DNA of 9,680 nt, taken from the NCBI GenBank assembly GCA_016866415.1, contig VGML01000071.1, positions 1 through 9,680 of the forward strand. The letters run 5' to 3'. The DNA is from Bacteroidota bacterium (GTDB lineage: Bacteria > Bacteroidota > Bacteroidia > Flavobacteriales_D > Crocinitomicaceae). Below, piece after piece: positions 7,784 to 9,680 of this stretch (position 1 is its first letter; every line of letters starts with the position of its first letter). Made by a program: the position numbers and the translations under genes. The notes beneath the pieces were generated by a model. The model was not told the origin of the DNA, ran no database searches, and saw nothing but the letters and a program-made list of their open reading frames with translations.

Positions 7784-9019
7784 ATGGCGAAACTTGCTCC
7801 TTTCAAAGCTATTCGGCCGGTTCGCGATAAGGTGCATTTAGTTGCAACAAGACCATATTATTCGTACAAAAAAAATGTGCTAAAGGCCAAGTTAGAAGAC
7901 AATCCGTTTACCTTTCTAAGAATTATAAATCCAGAGTTCAATAACGAGGTAAAAACGAAACCCAATTCGGATGAACGCTTCCAACTTGTCAAATCGAAAT
8001 ACAATGAATTCATTGATGCGGGAATATTGATTCAAGATGAAAGTCCAAGACTTTACATTTATCGTCAAACGGACAATGGTCACGCTTACACAGGAATAGT
8101 TGCTGGGGCGAGCATTGAGGAATACCGAAACGATTTAATAAAAAAACACGAAGCGACACTTACTTCACGAGAAGCCATGTTTACCAGATATTTGGATATC
8201 GTTGGTTACAATGCAGAACCAGTGCTATTAAGTTATCAAGGCGGGCAACAAATTGAAGAACTTCTGAACCAATTTACTTCGGTTCGTCCAGAATATGAAT
8301 TTACCACAACGGATCGTATTACTCATGAATTATGGGTTCTATCTGAAAATGATACGTTAATATTACAAAATGCCTTCGAAGATGTAGAGGCTACATACAT
8401 TGCAGATGGACATCACAGATCGGCGTCGTCAGCAAGATTATTTACTGAACGTCTCAACTCTGGTAAAACGGTGAACGGCAATGTCAGTTCTTTCCTAGCA
8501 TTTTTTGTTGAGGAATCACGTTTGAAAATATTGGAATTTAATCGTTTGGTAAAAACATTGAATGGATATTCTTCAGAAACCTTTCTTTATGCTTTGAGGG
8601 CACTAGGACAAGTAAAAGAAATTCCAAAGGCAGAAAAACCGCAAGAAGAACATCAAATTCATCTGTGCGTCAAAAGTAAATGGTATGAGTTTACCATTGA
8701 TTCATATCTAATTGATAAAGATCACCCTGTTAAATCGCTTGATTCAGATTTACTTACAGAATTGATTTTAAAACCCTTATTGGGAATTGAAGATCTGAAA
8801 ACGAGTGACCAAATAGAATTTCTTCCTGGAAATGAATCATTTTCGAGTATAGAGGAAAAAATTGATTCTGGTAAATTTGAGATTGGTTTTGTTTTATTTC
8901 CTGCGACCATCGACCAGGTCAAACGAGTAGCGGATAACCAAATGAACATGCCTCCGAAATCAACTTGGGTGGAACCGAAGCTTCGCAGTGGTTTAACGAT
9001 TTACAACATCAACGAATGA
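7784..9019 (+). CDS. DUF1015 (COG4198) family protein
   Basis: This 411-residue, probably cytoplasmic protein has no signal peptide or membrane segment. It matches the conserved, functionally undefined DUF1015 family along its whole length. Recognisable elements are the start LAPFKAIRPVRDKV, NPFTFLRIINPEF, a central IKKHEATLTSREAMFTRYLD (about 124-143), the hallmark ADGHHR (207-212), and the C-terminal MPPKSTWVEPKLRSGL. The length is usual for the family. The PYD motif I recall near the N-terminus of many members reads PYY here, which may be a lineage variant. DGHHR resembles the motif of ParB/sulfiredoxin-fold proteins such as the serine kinases SbnI and SerK, so a kinase-like role is conceivable but unproven. 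It starts 2 bases after the TonB receptor stop, and its stop overlaps the yggS start by 4 bases (ATGA). No serA or serC, often neighbours as I recall, is seen here. Confidence 0.88.
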   Translation: MAKLAPFKAIRPVRDKVHLVATRPYYSYKKNVLKAKLEDNPFTFLRIINPEFNNEVKTKPNSDERFQLVKSKYNEFIDAGILIQDESPRLYIYRQTDNGHAYTGIVAGASIEEYRNDLIKKHEATLTSREAMFTRYLDIVGYNAEPVLLSYQGGQQIEELLNQFTSVRPEYEFTTTDRITHELWVLSENDTLILQNAFEDVEATYIADGHHRSASSARLFTERLNSGKTVNGNVSSFLAFFVEESRLKILEFNRLVKTLNGYSSETFLYALRALGQVKEIPKAEKPQEEHQIHLCVKSKWYEFTIDSYLIDKDHPVKSLDSDLLTELILKPLLGIEDLKTSDQIEFLPGNESFSSIEEKIDSGKFEIGFVLFPATIDQVKRVADNQMNMPPKSTWVEPKLRSGLTIYNINE

Positions 9020-9675
9020 TTACTGAAAATCTATCTGAATTAAAGAAAACCATTCCAGATCACGTTTGCCTTGTTGCTGTTTCAAAAACAAAACCTGTTT
9101 CAGATTTAATGATTGCGTATGATGCTGGTCAAAGACACTTTGGAGAAAACAAAGTTCAGGAAATGTGCGAAAAACAAGCTGTCATGCCAAATGACATTTG
9201 TTGGCACTTAATTGGCCACTTGCAGTCGAATAAAGTCAAATACATTGCTCCTTTCGTTCATCTGATTCATTCTGTTGATAGTTTGAAATTACTCCTTGAA
9301 ATCGACAAACAAGCAAAAAAAAATAACCGCGTAATATCAATTCTTTTGCAGTTTCACATTGCTCAGGAGGAGACCAAATTCGGTTTGGATCGAAATGAAG
9401 CCATTGAACTATTAAATTCTAATGAATTCAAAGCGTGTCAAAATATTCAAATTATCGGTGTTATGGGCATGGCTTCATTCGTTGAAGACCGCAATCAAGT
9501 AAGATCTGAATTTAAAATTTTGAAGTCTCATTTTGATTTTTTGAAAGAAAAATTCTTCGCTACAGATTCTTATTTTAAAGAAATATCGATGGGAATGAGT
9601 GGAGATTATTCCATAGCAATCGAAGAGGGAAGCTCGATTGTGCGGGTCGGAAGCTCGATTTTCGGAGGTAGATAA
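9016..9675 (+). CDS. yggS: YggS/PLPBP family pyridoxal 5'-phosphate-binding protein
   Basis: This 219-residue cytoplasmic protein belongs to the YggS/PROSC (PLP homeostasis protein) family. It has the fold-type III barrel of alanine racemase but no known catalytic activity, and it helps control free PLP and amino-acid balance. PLP-binding Lys24 lies in VAVSKTKP. Other family signatures are AGQRHFGENKVQE, WHLIGHLQSNKVK, HSVDSLKLL, ETKFGLD, GVMGMASF, and the phosphate-binding C-terminus with SMGMSGDY and VRVGSSIFGGR. The length suits the family and the gene is complete, ending with TAA at 9673-9675. I chose the ATG at 9016 because it begins the conserved domain; the upstream in-frame TTG at 8965 would run inside the DUF1015 gene. 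The 4-base overlap suggests translational coupling. Confidence 0.95.
   Translation: MITENLSELKKTIPDHVCLVAVSKTKPVSDLMIAYDAGQRHFGENKVQEMCEKQAVMPNDICWHLIGHLQSNKVKYIAPFVHLIHSVDSLKLLLEIDKQAKKNNRVISILLQFHIAQEETKFGLDRNEAIELLNSNEFKACQNIQIIGVMGMASFVEDRNQVRSEFKILKSHFDFLKEKFFATDSYFKEISMGMSGDYSIAIEEGSSIVRVGSSIFGGR
9628..9660 (+). repeat. 12-base direct repeat inside yggS
   Basis: GGAAGCTCGATT occurs at 9628-9639 and again at 9649-9660, a period of 21 bases (7 codons). It encodes Gly-Ser-Ser-Ile twice with identical codons, in the conserved phosphate-binding C-terminal segment. The repeat is exact, but both copies are explained by conserved protein sequence. Confidence 0.6.
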
Positions 9676-9680
9676 ATTTA

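Noticed and set aside
1..9680. A defence system, mobile element, CRISPR array or RNA gene
   Set aside because: The window is almost fully occupied by recognisable metabolic, transport and envelope genes, and I found no repeat arrays, transposase, integrase or tRNA-like structure.

Overview
This AT-rich, gene-dense window almost certainly comes from a member of the Bacteroidota, most likely of the Flavobacteriales type. The evidence is a type IX secretion (T9SS) C-terminal sorting domain on a secreted hydrolase, a TonB-dependent receptor with an N-terminal carboxypeptidase-regulatory-like domain, and start codons without Shine-Dalgarno sequences. No genus can be fixed from the sequence alone. 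I see no tRNA, rRNA, insertion sequence, CRISPR array or phage gene. The longest gap between genes is only about 70 bases.

Layout. At the left edge (1-1337, +) is a 5'-truncated protein of the alkaline phosphatase/sulfatase superfamily. Its reading frame stays open to the first base, so its true start lies outside the window. It converges on a PhoD-like metallophosphatase with a signal peptide (1360-2376, -). A 69-base divergent gap separates that gene from comM (2446-3990, +), which encodes the YifB-type AAA+ ATPase linked to natural transformation. After 44 bases comes a run of four same-strand genes (4035-9675). They are a secreted alpha/beta hydrolase with an Ig-like domain and T9SS tail, a TonB-dependent receptor, a DUF1015 (COG4198) protein and a YggS/PLPBP pyridoxal-phosphate-binding protein. 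Spacings are 36 bases, 2 bases and a 4-base ATGA overlap, so the last three genes look like one transcription unit. The hydrolase may or may not be joined to them.

How the genes may work together. The most notable gene is the hydrolase at 4035-5411. Its motif order and the spacing of its catalytic residues (Ser154, Asp204, His235, with Phe79 in the oxyanion position) match the bacterial cutinase/polyester-hydrolase (PETase-like) branch of alpha/beta hydrolases. It lacks the Trp and the active-site-adjacent disulfide of the Ideonella enzyme. The outer-membrane TonB receptor immediately downstream could import products released by this enzyme or an unrelated ligand; this pairing is inference. 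The DUF1015-YggS pair looks translationally coupled and is probably housekeeping metabolism, with DUF1015 of unknown function. The left-hand genes are phosphoester or sulfoester enzymes without a shared pathway visible here.
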